From NCBI RefSeq assembly GCF_018128225.1, contig NZ_CP072377.1:1240001-1304000 (forward strand): a stretch of 64,000 bases of DNA. Direction: 5' to 3'. The notes below the pieces were generated by a model that saw only the letters and a list, made by a program, of their open reading frames with translations, was not told where the DNA came from and did no database searches. Position numbers and translations under genes: made by a program. The DNA is from Leptotrichia sp. oral taxon 218 (GTDB lineage: Bacteria; Fusobacteriota; Fusobacteriia; Fusobacteriales; Leptotrichiaceae). Positions 19,361 through 27,366 of the stretch are shown here, one piece after another. Position 1 is the first letter of the stretch, and the number at the start of each line of letters is the position of its first letter.

Positions 19361-20434
19361 TCTCTCTCTCTCCTTTTAAATACCCATTCTCGCTGAATAT
19401 AATAATTTACAATAAAAATTATTAAATCTATTATTATTTTTAAAAATATTACATTTTTATTTACAAATATTTTATGTAAAAACTTTACTGAATATCCTGA
19501 AATAAACATCTGTATTATTACCAAAATATAATATTTTATCAAACTTTTTTTATTAAATGATTTAAAAACTTTATTTTTATTCAAAGTATAATTTAATATT
19601 GAAGAAAGTATCCTTGCAATTATTGTCGCATTTATAATTGTAAATTTAAAAGCCTTAAAAATTCCAAATAGTGCAATATCTAATATAAAAGATAATAATG
19701 AAACAACAATATATTTAAAAAATAATAGATATATTGTAATCGAATCACGAACTGGATTAAAGTGTGACGATTTATTATTTTTTATGTAAACTGTATTTAT
19801 TGGAATTTCTTTAAATTTATATCCTAAATTTTTATTATCAATCAACATATTTGTCTCATATTCAAATCTTTCACCTTTAACTTTTAAAAAATCCTTTACT
19901 TGATTTTTACTAAATGCTCTAAGCCCAGTTTGAGTATCAGATATTTTTAATCCTAAAAGATACTTAAAAACCAAACTTGTTAGTCTATTCCCTAATTTGC
20001 TCCTAAAAGGTACCTTCCCCCCCCCCATTTCCAATTGTTTTCAAATTTTTTTTAAAATTTCTTGTTCCTAAAATTAGTGTATTCTGATTTTCATTTGAAC
20101 ATTTTAAACACAAAATTATGTCTTCTATCAGATGCTGACCATCAGAATCAGCAGTAACCACACTTTTCAAATTTTTTACCTCATTTAATACATAATTAAA
20201 CGCTGTTTTCAAGGCCCGTCCTTTTCCCAAATTTATAGCATGTTGTAAAACTACTATGTCTTTATCTTTAACTTTTTCAAATATATTATTAAAATTTTCA
20301 GAACTTCCATCATTAACAACAACTATACTCGCATTAATTTTTTCTTCAGCAATCTTATTTTCAAATTCTTCTAATAAATTTAAAAAATTCTTATCTGGAT
20401 TTAAACTAGGAATTATTAATATATTTTCTTCCAT
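19348..20434 (-). CDS. GT2 polyprenyl-phosphate sugar transferase fused to GtrA, out of frame at G10 (phase-variable candidate)
   Basis: Two overlapping frames form one gene. The first (20434 to the stop at 20003) is a GT2 catalytic domain of the dolichyl-phosphate mannose synthase type: ILIIPSLNPDKNF, VVVNDGSSENF, LGKGRALKTAFN, TADSDGQHLIEDI. It breaks in ten G residues. With nine (or twelve) G the frame runs on as NGGGKVPFRSKLGNRLT and continues, with the family motif KISDTQTGLRAFS, into a four-helix GtrA domain (about residues 245-360). The restored product would be about 361 residues. It would load a sugar on a lipid carrier for the downstream GT-C protein. As read, translation stops after 143 residues, so this copy is OFF. 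Confidence 0.8.
20017..20026. repeat. C10/G10 mononucleotide tract inside the GT2-GtrA gene
   Basis: Ten C on the plus strand (G10 in the coding strand) with no other comparable G/C run in the window. It sits exactly at the frame break. Slipped-strand mispairing at such tracts switches genes on and off in many host-associated bacteria. Confidence 0.9.
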
Positions 20435-20507
20435 TTACACTTCCTCCTTTTTTATTATTATCAAAATTAAATAATATCAATATTTTTCAATAAAGAATAA
20501 AAATCAA

Positions 20508-21431
20508 TTAATTTTCATATTTAAAAACAAGTGATACCCAATTATTCTTCTCTCGTCTATCAATTTGTTTCAAATTATAATTTTTAGCCTTTTTCACAAA
20601 TGCCTCTTCTTTTTCATTCAAAATCCCAGAAAAAATAACTGTTGCACCCTTTTCTAAAATTTTTTCTATATCTTCAAGCAATTTTTCCAAAACATCTACT
20701 AAAATATTTGAAACAACTAAATCATACTTTTCATTTATGTCATCTACAAGATTTCCGATTATTACTTGAAAATTCTCACTTATTTCATTTTTAGAAAAAT
20801 TTTCCAGCACAACATCATTTACTTTCTCATCAATGTCAATTCCAACAACTTTTTCTACACCTAATTTCTTCCCAATCAACATCAAAATCCCAGAACCGCA
20901 TCCAATATCAAGCAGTTTTTTCTTATTTTGGGCATATTTTTCCAAAAATTCCACACAAAGTGAAGTCGTTTCATGTGTCCCAGTCCCAAAGGCAAGTCCT
21001 GGATCAATTTCTATCACAGTTTCATTGCCCTTTACTTCATAATTATCCCAACTTGGCTTAATTACGATATTTGGTGTTATATTCACTGTGTGAAAATATT
21101 TTTTCCACTCATCTTGCCAATCTTCATCAGAACATCGTGAAGTATAAATTTCTGACATAAAATTTTCGTCATCTTTTGAAATTTCATTGACATTGTTATA
21201 AATTATATTTAATTTACTTTTTACAAATCGATTGTCAATAATATATCCAATCATACTCCAAATATCATTTTCATTTTTAAAATTTACGCTGTAATCCAAA
21301 GAATTATCAGAAAAATAATCGACAAATTCTACTTGTTTTATCCCAACTTCTTCAAAAATATTAATTAATCTTGCTTTTGTTTCTTTCAAATTGTCTGAAA
21401 AATAATCAATTTTTACTTTTATCCATTTCAT
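20508..21431 (-). CDS. prmA: ribosomal protein L11 methyltransferase
   Basis: A 307-residue class I methyltransferase that trimethylates L11. The N-terminal substrate domain starts MKWIKVKIDYFSDNLKETKARL. The catalytic domain has IDPGLAFGTGTHETTSLCVEFLE, the SAM motif LLDIGCGSGILMLIGKKLG, VGIDIDEKV and VVSNILVDVLEKLL (the NxL/NPP-equivalent). All are standard for PrmA. It lies upstream of the GT2 gene on the same strand, separated by a short AT-rich gap. Confidence 0.95.
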   Translation of the reverse strand: MKWIKVKIDYFSDNLKETKARLINIFEEVGIKQVEFVDYFSDNSLDYSVNFKNENDIWSMIGYIIDNRFVKSKLNIIYNNVNEISKDDENFMSEIYTSRCSDEDWQDEWKKYFHTVNITPNIVIKPSWDNYEVKGNETVIEIDPGLAFGTGTHETTSLCVEFLEKYAQNKKKLLDIGCGSGILMLIGKKLGVEKVVGIDIDEKVNDVVLENFSKNEISENFQVIIGNLVDDINEKYDLVVSNILVDVLEKLLEDIEKILEKGATVIFSGILNEKEEAFVKKAKNYNLKQIDRREKNNWVSLVFKYEN

Positions 21432-21504
21432 CTATTTTTATTTCCTCTTTTTTTTAAATTTTTTTATTTTTTTATTTTTTTAATTCTTTATTTTTATTTA
21501 TTTT

Positions 21505-22284
21505 TTAAATTTCATCATAACTCATATTTATTCTTTTAATCGCAACTGCCTTTCCAGTTTTTTCATTTACTTCCACTTCAATTCCGTTTATTTTAGGATT
21601 TTCCTTACAAACCGAATATCTGTTTGGCATTCCATCTTTAAATTTTTGAATGCTTTCTTTCTTATTCATTCCCAAAACTCCATCGTGTCCACCAGTCATT
21701 CCAACATCTGAGATAAAAGCTGTTCCTCCTGGTAAAATTCTCTCATCAGCAGTCTGTGTATGTGTGTGAGTCCCATACACAACAGATACTTTTCCAGTTA
21801 AATTCCATCCCATAGCTTGTTTTTCCGAAGTTGCTTCAGCGTGAAAATCAAGTACAACTATATCCGTTTCTTTCTTTATTTCAAGCAAAATTTCTTCCAC
21901 TGTTAAAAATGGACAAGCAATCGGTGGCATAAAAACTTTTCCTTGCGCATTGATAACTGCTACTTTTACTCCATTTTTTTCAACTATCGTATATCCATTT
22001 CCTGGAGCTTCCTTTGAAAAGTTAATCGGTCTAATCAAATTTTTATGATTATTTATGTACGGATAAATTTCTTTTTTGTCCCAGCTATGATTTCCCAGCG
22101 TAATTACATCCGCTCCACGAGAAAAAATTTGTTCAGCTATTTTTATATTTATTCCAAATCCTCCAGCTGAGTTTTCTCCATTTACAATTATAAAATCATA
22201 ATTTTTCTTTCTTTTTTCCAAAAATTTAAACAAAGTATTTCTTCCAGGTTCTCCAACTACATCTCCAATTATCAAAAATTTCAT
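21505..22284 (-). CDS. YmdB family metallophosphoesterase (2',3'-cyclic nucleotide phosphodiesterase)
   Basis: A 259-residue calcineurin-like phosphoesterase of the YmdB/TIGR00282 type. Metal ligands are visible: MKFLIIGDVVGEPGR, VNGENSAGGFGI, TLGNHSWDKKEI, VLDFHAEATSEKQAMGW and VYGTHTHTQTADERILPGG. The family hydrolyses 2',3'-cNMPs and influences RNase Y output in Bacillus; here it is two genes downstream of rny on the same strand, the conserved association. Start and length agree with the family. Confidence 0.93.
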   Translation of the reverse strand: MKFLIIGDVVGEPGRNTLFKFLEKRKKNYDFIIVNGENSAGGFGINIKIAEQIFSRGADVITLGNHSWDKKEIYPYINNHKNLIRPINFSKEAPGNGYTIVEKNGVKVAVINAQGKVFMPPIACPFLTVEEILLEIKKETDIVVLDFHAEATSEKQAMGWNLTGKVSVVYGTHTHTQTADERILPGGTAFISDVGMTGGHDGVLGMNKKESIQKFKDGMPNRYSVCKENPKINGIEVEVNEKTGKAVAIKRINMSYDEI

Positions 22285-22302
22285 TCTATCTTCCTCTCAA
22301 AT

Positions 22303-22779
22303 TTAAATTTGTTTTTCCATCAATGTTTTCAATGGCAAAAATCCTATTTTTTCATAAAATTTAAACGCACTCTCATTAAAATTCCAAACATCCAATGTAA
22401 CACTAGTGAAATTATTTTCTTTTGCAAAATTTAGCACATATTCATACAGTTTTTTTCCAATTCCACTATTTCTAATATTTTTATCCACACATAAATCATC
22501 AATATACAAAACTTTTCTGTCGCACAAACTTTTATCATTTTTCACTTCACGAAATACACAAAAACAATGTCCCAAAATATTATCATTTTCATCAGTTGCT
22601 ACAAAGATTGGCGTTTTATCATCTTTTAATACTTCTTTCAATTCTATGTCACTAAATTTTTTTTCGCCTTTTTTAAAAATATCAGGTCTGCCATTTACAT
22701 GAACTCCATGAACTTGGTATAAAAGTAAATTTAATCCAGCGATATCTTTCTCATCAGCTTTTCTAATTTTAATTTTCAT
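22303..22779 (-). CDS. GNAT family N-acetyltransferase
   Basis: A 158-residue acetyltransferase with one GNAT domain. Motif A is LYIDDLCVDKNIRNSGIGKKLYEYVLNFA (the acetyl-CoA pyrophosphate loop is RNSGIG), followed by SVTLDVWNFNESAFKFYEKIGF, the typical motif B. The substrate is unknown. It lies 19 bases upstream of ymdB, so the two are probably cotranscribed. An intrinsic terminator separates it from rny. Confidence 0.9.
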   Translation of the reverse strand: MKIKIRKADEKDIAGLNLLLYQVHGVHVNGRPDIFKKGEKKFSDIELKEVLKDDKTPIFVATDENDNILGHCFCVFREVKNDKSLCDRKVLYIDDLCVDKNIRNSGIGKKLYEYVLNFAKENNFTSVTLDVWNFNESAFKFYEKIGFLPLKTLMEKQI

Positions 22780-22830
22780 AAATATATTTCTCCTTTTTTT
22801 AAATTTTTTATAATAAATTTTTATTATAAA

Positions 22831-22856
22831 AAAGACTGAAAACTAATTCAGTCTTT
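22831..22856 (-). terminator. terminator after rny
   Basis: AAAGACTGAA (22831-22840) pairs with TTCAGTCTTT (22847-22856). A T-rich tail follows in the minus direction, immediately beyond the rny stop. Confidence 0.85.
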
Positions 22857-22863
22857 AATTTAT

Positions 22864-24444
22864 CTATTTTGCATATTCTACCGCTCTAGTTTCTCTTATT
22901 ACCGTTACTTTTATCTGTCCTGGATACTGCATTTTTTCTTCGATATCTTTTGCAACATCCCTTGCCAAAATTGTAGCTTTATCATCGTCAATATTGTCAG
23001 GATGAACAATTAATCTAAGTTCTCTTCCAGCCTGAATAGCATACGAACTTTCAATTCCTTCATGACTATTTGCTATTTCTTCCAGCTGCTCTAACCGTTT
23101 TAAGTAATTGGACAAAGTTTCTCTTCTAGCTCCTGGTCTTGACGCTGAAATCGAGTCAGCTGCTTGAACTAGCACAGCTTCTATACTCAACTGCTCAACT
23201 TCATTGTGATGAGCTTCCACCGCATTTATAACGATTTCACTTTCCCTAGAAAATTTTCTCAAAAATTCCCCACCGTTTAATGCATGAGAACCTTCCTGTT
23301 CGTGTGAAAATGCTTTCCCAATGTCATGAAGAAGAGCCGCTCTTTTAGCCACATCTACATTTGCTCCAATTTCTGCTGCAAGTGCTGCTGCAATATGAGC
23401 CACTTCAATTGAGTGCTGCAAAATATTCTGTCCAAACGATGTTCTAAATTTCAATCTTCCAAATACTTTTAAGACTTCTCTTGGAAGAGTTGGAATTCCA
23501 ACTTCTAAGATTGCCTGTTCTGCCGCATCTAATACACTTTCTTCCACTTCTAACTGCGCTTTTGCCACAACTTCTTCAATTTTTGTAGGATGAATTCTTC
23601 CATCCGAAATCAACTTTTCAAGAGCAATTCTAGCGACTTCTCTTCTAACTCCATCAAACGAAGAAAGAACAACAGCTTCTGGTGTATCGTCAATTATCAA
23701 ATCTACGCCAGTTGCAGCTTCAATCGCTCTAATATTTCGACCTTCTCTTCCAATGATTCTACCTTTCATTTCTTCACTAGGAAGTTGAATTACAGAAATT
23801 GTCGAATCTACAACATAGTCAGCCGCAGCTTTTCCAATTGCAGTAGAAATTATTCTTTTAGAAATTCTATCTTTTTCTCTGTCTAAATTATGCTCATAAT
23901 CTCTTATTAACACCGCTTTATCGTGATCCAACTCATTTTCTAATTTTTCTAATATAATTTTTCTTGCGTCATCTTGAGTAAGTTCTGAAATTCTCTCCAA
24001 TTCTTTCTCCTGATTTACAATCATTTCATCCAAATCTTTTTCTTTTTTTGCAAGTCTGTCTTTATATTTTTCATTTTTTATTTCTTTTTCTTCCAGACGC
24101 TCCATTTTTGTTTCCAATGTTTCTTCTTTTTTTGCAATTCTTTCTTCTTTAATAGCCAACTCTGCTTTAATTTTTTTTATTTCATCGTCCGCTATTTTTT
24201 TCTCATTTAGCAATTCTTCTTTTACTTTTAATGTTTCTTCTTTTTTAAAAGATTCAATTTCTATTTCAACTTCTCTTTTCGATGTTTCAAGTCTTCTTTT
24301 GACATCAACTATTCTTAGTTCAAGTTCACTTAACTCTCCATATTTCTTTTTAAATACAGAACTTATCAAAAAATAAGCTATAAAAAAAACTAAAATAGAA
24401 AAAAGAATAATTAATAAAACAAATACTATTATTGTTACACTCAT
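22864..24444 (-). CDS. rny: ribonuclease Y
   Basis: A 526-residue endoribonuclease that starts bulk mRNA decay at the membrane. In order: an N-terminal membrane anchor (about 5-28), a long coiled coil rich in Glu/Lys (about 35-200), a KH RNA-binding domain (GRIIGREGRNIRAIEAATGVD), and an HD domain (HSIEVAHIAAALAAEIG, AALLHDIGKAFSHE). The C-terminal QYPGQIKVTVIRETRAVEYAK is the family ending. Length is normal (about 520). The gene for a small lipoprotein precedes it by 12 bases. Confidence 0.97.
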   Translation of the reverse strand: MSVTIIVFVLLIILFSILVFFIAYFLISSVFKKKYGELSELELRIVDVKRRLETSKREVEIEIESFKKEETLKVKEELLNEKKIADDEIKKIKAELAIKEERIAKKEETLETKMERLEEKEIKNEKYKDRLAKKEKDLDEMIVNQEKELERISELTQDDARKIILEKLENELDHDKAVLIRDYEHNLDREKDRISKRIISTAIGKAAADYVVDSTISVIQLPSEEMKGRIIGREGRNIRAIEAATGVDLIIDDTPEAVVLSSFDGVRREVARIALEKLISDGRIHPTKIEEVVAKAQLEVEESVLDAAEQAILEVGIPTLPREVLKVFGRLKFRTSFGQNILQHSIEVAHIAAALAAEIGANVDVAKRAALLHDIGKAFSHEQEGSHALNGGEFLRKFSRESEIVINAVEAHHNEVEQLSIEAVLVQAADSISASRPGARRETLSNYLKRLEQLEEIANSHEGIESSYAIQAGRELRLIVHPDNIDDDKATILARDVAKDIEEKMQYPGQIKVTVIRETRAVEYAK

Positions 24445-24456
24445 TTTTCTCCTCTC

Positions 24457-24858
24457 TTATTTTTTTTCAGCTACATTTGAAATCTTCCAGCTCCCATCAT
24501 CCATTTTTTTCCAAGTTATATTAAAATAATTACTTTCTGTGCCATAATTTATAGCCATGACACTAGTTGCTTTATTATTAGATTTTACTTTTGGTTCAGA
24601 AAAAATAAATGTTAATTTTGAAAGGTCGTATTCTTGTAATTTTTTTACAATAATATTATTTTTAAATGTAGTTAAAAAAATCTCTTTTATTTTATCGTAT
24701 CTATTTGAGTTTGCATCTTCTTTAAAATTTGTTATAACATTTGTTATTTCATTATTAATTTCATTAATTTCAATTTGAGAAATATTTTTGTTATAGCCAC
24801 TCAAAGATGTACAACTCGCAAAAATTAACAAAATTATTAGACATAAACACTTTTTCAT
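24457..24858 (-). CDS. small lipoprotein, unknown function
   Basis: A 133-residue protein with a lipoprotein signal peptide (MKKCLCLIILLIFASC; lipobox FASC, Cys16). The mature part has a helical stretch (about 25-70) and then beta-rich sequence ending NITWKKMDDGSWKISNVAEKK, which resembles small SnoaL/NTF2-like folds, though this is not certain. It precedes rny and is likely co-transcribed. No family name can be supported. Confidence 0.7.
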   Translation of the reverse strand: MKKCLCLIILLIFASCTSLSGYNKNISQIEINEINNEITNVITNFKEDANSNRYDKIKEIFLTTFKNNIIVKKLQEYDLSKLTFIFSEPKVKSNNKATSVMAINYGTESNYFNITWKKMDDGSWKISNVAEKK

Positions 24859-24949
24859 AGTTCTACCTCCAAAACTTCGCTTATTAATTTTATCATAATT
24901 TTTTTAGTTATTCAAGTCGAAACATCAATTTTTAGGAAAATTTTCATAT

Positions 24950-25017
24950 AAAAAAAGATATACTTTATCTAATTTAAATTTAATTTAAAATTTCAAATTA
25001 AATGTATATCTTTTTTT
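24950..25017 (-). terminator. long-stem terminator after the FtsL-like gene
   Basis: AAAAAAAGATATAC (24950-24963) pairs with GTATATCTTTTTTT (25004-25017) around an AT-rich loop of 40 bases that can itself pair. T or A runs on both sides suit termination in the minus direction. Confidence 0.65.
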
Positions 25018-25062
25018 AGTTATTTTTTATCTATTTTTTTCTTTTTATTTTTTATTTTTAAA

Positions 25063-25485
25063 TTATTTTTTATCTTCAACTTTGATATATCTTATTGGAT
25101 TATTTGGAACAAATCCATCTTCATATGCTTTTTTCTCTAATTTTTTTCTATCAATTCCGTCATAAAACTTATTTTCCAAAGTAGAAACTTGCCTTCTCAA
25201 ATCTTTTAACTCTCTATCTTTTGCCTTATACTGTCTATCTAATGTGCTAACACTGTTTACCGCCAAAATTTTTATAAAAGCTACAACTACTGCAATTCCA
25301 ATATAAATAGCAAATTTACTTATTATTGCTCTATCCAGTCCTGCAGTTTTTGAAAGTCTTTTGTTCATTTTTTTAGGAACTGTAATCTTATTTTCTTTTT
25401 TTTGATTTGCAACTTTTCTTGCTGTATTAGTTATTTTAGGAACTTCCAATACTTGTATCTTTTTTTCTTTAGAAATATTACTCAT
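25063..25485 (-). CDS. FtsL/DivIC-like septum protein
   Basis: The start is taken at the ATG at 25483-25485 (MSNISKEKKIQV), nine bases after GGAGAG; a TTG seven codons earlier is less likely. The 140-residue bitopic protein has a basic cytoplasmic tail, one transmembrane helix (about 60-80, FAIYIGIAVVVAFIKILAV) and an extracytoplasmic leucine-zipper coiled coil (DRQYKAKDRELKDLRRQVSTLENKF). This architecture, and a position directly after rsmH with an 8-base overlap, is that of FtsL in the division cluster. Sequence identity of this family is too low for certainty. Confidence 0.65.
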   Translation of the reverse strand: MSNISKEKKIQVLEVPKITNTARKVANQKKENKITVPKKMNKRLSKTAGLDRAIISKFAIYIGIAVVVAFIKILAVNSVSTLDRQYKAKDRELKDLRRQVSTLENKFYDGIDRKKLEKKAYEDGFVPNNPIRYIKVEDKK

Positions 25486-26413
25486 TCCTATTTTCTCTCC
25501 TTTCAAAAATTCTTAATTTAGCTGAATGTGCTCTTTTATTTTCTTTTAATTCAACTTCTTTTGCCACAATAGGTTTTCTCGTAATAACCTTTCCCAAACT
25601 TTTTTTCCCACAAATACAAATTGGTATATCTTTTGGACAAGTGCAAGGGTTTTCATATTCTCTAAATTTTTCTTTAACTATCCTGTCCTCCAGCGAATGA
25701 AATGTAATTACCAAAAGCCTTCCCCTGTCGTTCAATAAATTAACTGCTTTATCCAAAGTCTGTGTCAAAACTTCTAGTTCTTTATTTACAAAAATTCTTA
25801 TCGCCTGAAAAGTTCTCTTTGCAGGATGCCTTTTCATACTTTTTCCTATTGATTTTATCACGATTTCAGCTAATTCAGTTGTAGTTTCAATTTTTTTATT
25901 TTTTCGATATTCAACTATATTTCTAGCAATTTTCCTAGATTTGGGTTCTTCTCCATATTTATAAATTATATCAGCTATTTCTTTTTCAGAAAAAGTATTT
26001 ACAACATCATAAGCGCTTAATTTTAGTGACTTATCCATTCTCATATCCAGTTTTGCACAAAATCTATAAGAAAAGCCTCTTTTCGCATTATCGAGCTGAT
26101 TTGAAGAAACTCCAATATCCATAAGTATTCTATCAACTTTTTCAAATCCTGCCAAATAAACAACCGTATCTATATTTTTAAAATTGTCCTGAAATACTTT
26201 AAAATTATCATAATTTTCCAGTCTTTTTTTTGCAAACTCAATTGCTTCAATATCTTGATCTATTGCAATAACTTTTGAATTTTTTGAAGAGTTTTCAAGA
26301 ATACCTTGTGTATGACCTCCGCCACCAAGTGTACAGTCAACATAAACTGCATCTTTATCTGTTATAATATTTTCAATGACTTCATCATATAACACAGGTT
26401 TATGATATTCCAT
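25478..26413 (-). CDS. rsmH: 16S rRNA (cytosine(1402)-N4)-methyltransferase
   Basis: A 311-residue RsmH/MraW: HKPVLYDEVIENI start, SAM motif VDCTLGGGGHTQGIL, DRILMDIGVSSNQLDNAKRGFSY, the RSLEDR-like TFHSLEDRIVKEKF motif, and RIFVNKELEVL. It methylates C1402 in the ribosomal P site. Cysteines in ENPCTCPKDIPICICGKK are typical of the C-terminus. GGGAGGAAAAG precedes the ATG. The 268-base gap upstream is AT-rich, with a TATAAT-like -10 on the minus strand at 26511-26516 but no clear -35. Confidence 0.96.
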   Translation of the reverse strand: MEYHKPVLYDEVIENIITDKDAVYVDCTLGGGGHTQGILENSSKNSKVIAIDQDIEAIEFAKKRLENYDNFKVFQDNFKNIDTVVYLAGFEKVDRILMDIGVSSNQLDNAKRGFSYRFCAKLDMRMDKSLKLSAYDVVNTFSEKEIADIIYKYGEEPKSRKIARNIVEYRKNKKIETTTELAEIVIKSIGKSMKRHPAKRTFQAIRIFVNKELEVLTQTLDKAVNLLNDRGRLLVITFHSLEDRIVKEKFREYENPCTCPKDIPICICGKKSLGKVITRKPIVAKEVELKENKRAHSAKLRIFERRENRNE

Positions 26414-26681
26414 AAAACTTTTCCTCCCTCAATTTCATACTTTTTAAATTAATTTAATTAATTAAACTTTACAAATTATCGCAACTTCTATAATTATTGT
26501 ATTATACTACAAATCCATTATATTTTTATTTGAACTAATAAATAAATACATTAATTTTTACTTTTAAAATATAATTAAATTTTAAAATATAGCAATAATT
26601 TTAACTAATTGTACTTGAAATTTCGTTTTATGTCAAGATTTTTTTATTAAATGAAATTATATCAAAATTTTTTCAATTCTT

Positions 26682-27239
26682 TTAATAAACTATTTCATCT
26701 TTAACTTCTTTAGATTTTTCATTTCCCAAAAGCTGTGAAATAACTTCAAGTGCAAAATCTATAGCAGTTCCAGCACTTCTGCTAGTTACAATATTTCCAT
26801 CTACAACAACTTTTTCGTGAGTCAAAATAGGATTTCCTGCGAGTAAATTACTTTCACAAGCTGGAAAACAAATAGCTTTTTTATTTTCCAAAATTCCCAA
26901 TTCTGATAAAATTAATGGAGCTGCGCAAATTGCACCAACTTTTTTATTTTTTGTATCTTTAGAAAATTCTAAAACTTTATCTAAAAGCAACTGCGATTTA
27001 AAATAATTTTTGTGTCCTGGTCCTCCCGGTAAAACTAACATATCATATTTATCAAAATCAATTTCACTTATAACTTTATCTGCAACCACTTTTACTTTTC
27101 TTGCACTTTGTACAAAATTTTCATCTGTTAATGAAACTGTGTCCACTTCTATTTCAGCTCTTCTAAGTAAGTCAATCGGAGCGATTGCTTCAACTTCCTC
27201 AAATCCATCTGCCAAAAAAACTGCAACTTTTTTACTCAT
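26682..27239 (-). CDS. DJ-1/PfpI family protein (YajL/ThiJ-like)
   Basis: A 185-residue DJ-1 superfamily protein. The conserved Glu lies in FLADGFEEVEAIAPIDLLRRA, the reactive Cys in the nucleophile elbow GAICAAPLILSELG, and the partner region in VTSRSAGTAIDFALEVISQL. Members act as stress-related chaperones or glyoxalase/deglycase-like enzymes; the exact activity here is unknown. Length matches YajL. Its ATG is preceded by GAGGAAAA. ptsI, upstream on the same strand, is separated from it by a terminator. Confidence 0.92.
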   Translation of the reverse strand: MSKKVAVFLADGFEEVEAIAPIDLLRRAEIEVDTVSLTDENFVQSARKVKVVADKVISEIDFDKYDMLVLPGGPGHKNYFKSQLLLDKVLEFSKDTKNKKVGAICAAPLILSELGILENKKAICFPACESNLLAGNPILTHEKVVVDGNIVTSRSAGTAIDFALEVISQLLGNEKSKEVKDEIVY

Positions 27240-27331
27240 AGTATTTTCCTCACTTTTTTATTTTTTATTTTTTTTATTATTTTTCTAAATTTAATAAATT
27301 TTTTACTTTTAATTTATTACAAAAAATAATG

Positions 27332-27358
27332 AAAAAGAGCTAAAAAATAGCCCTTTTT
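27332..27358 (-). terminator. terminator after ptsI
   Basis: AAAAAGAGCTA (27332-27342) pairs with TAGCCCTTTTT (27347-27357) with one mismatch. It lies within ten bases of the ptsI stop. Confidence 0.75.
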
Positions 27359-27366
27359 TATTATTA

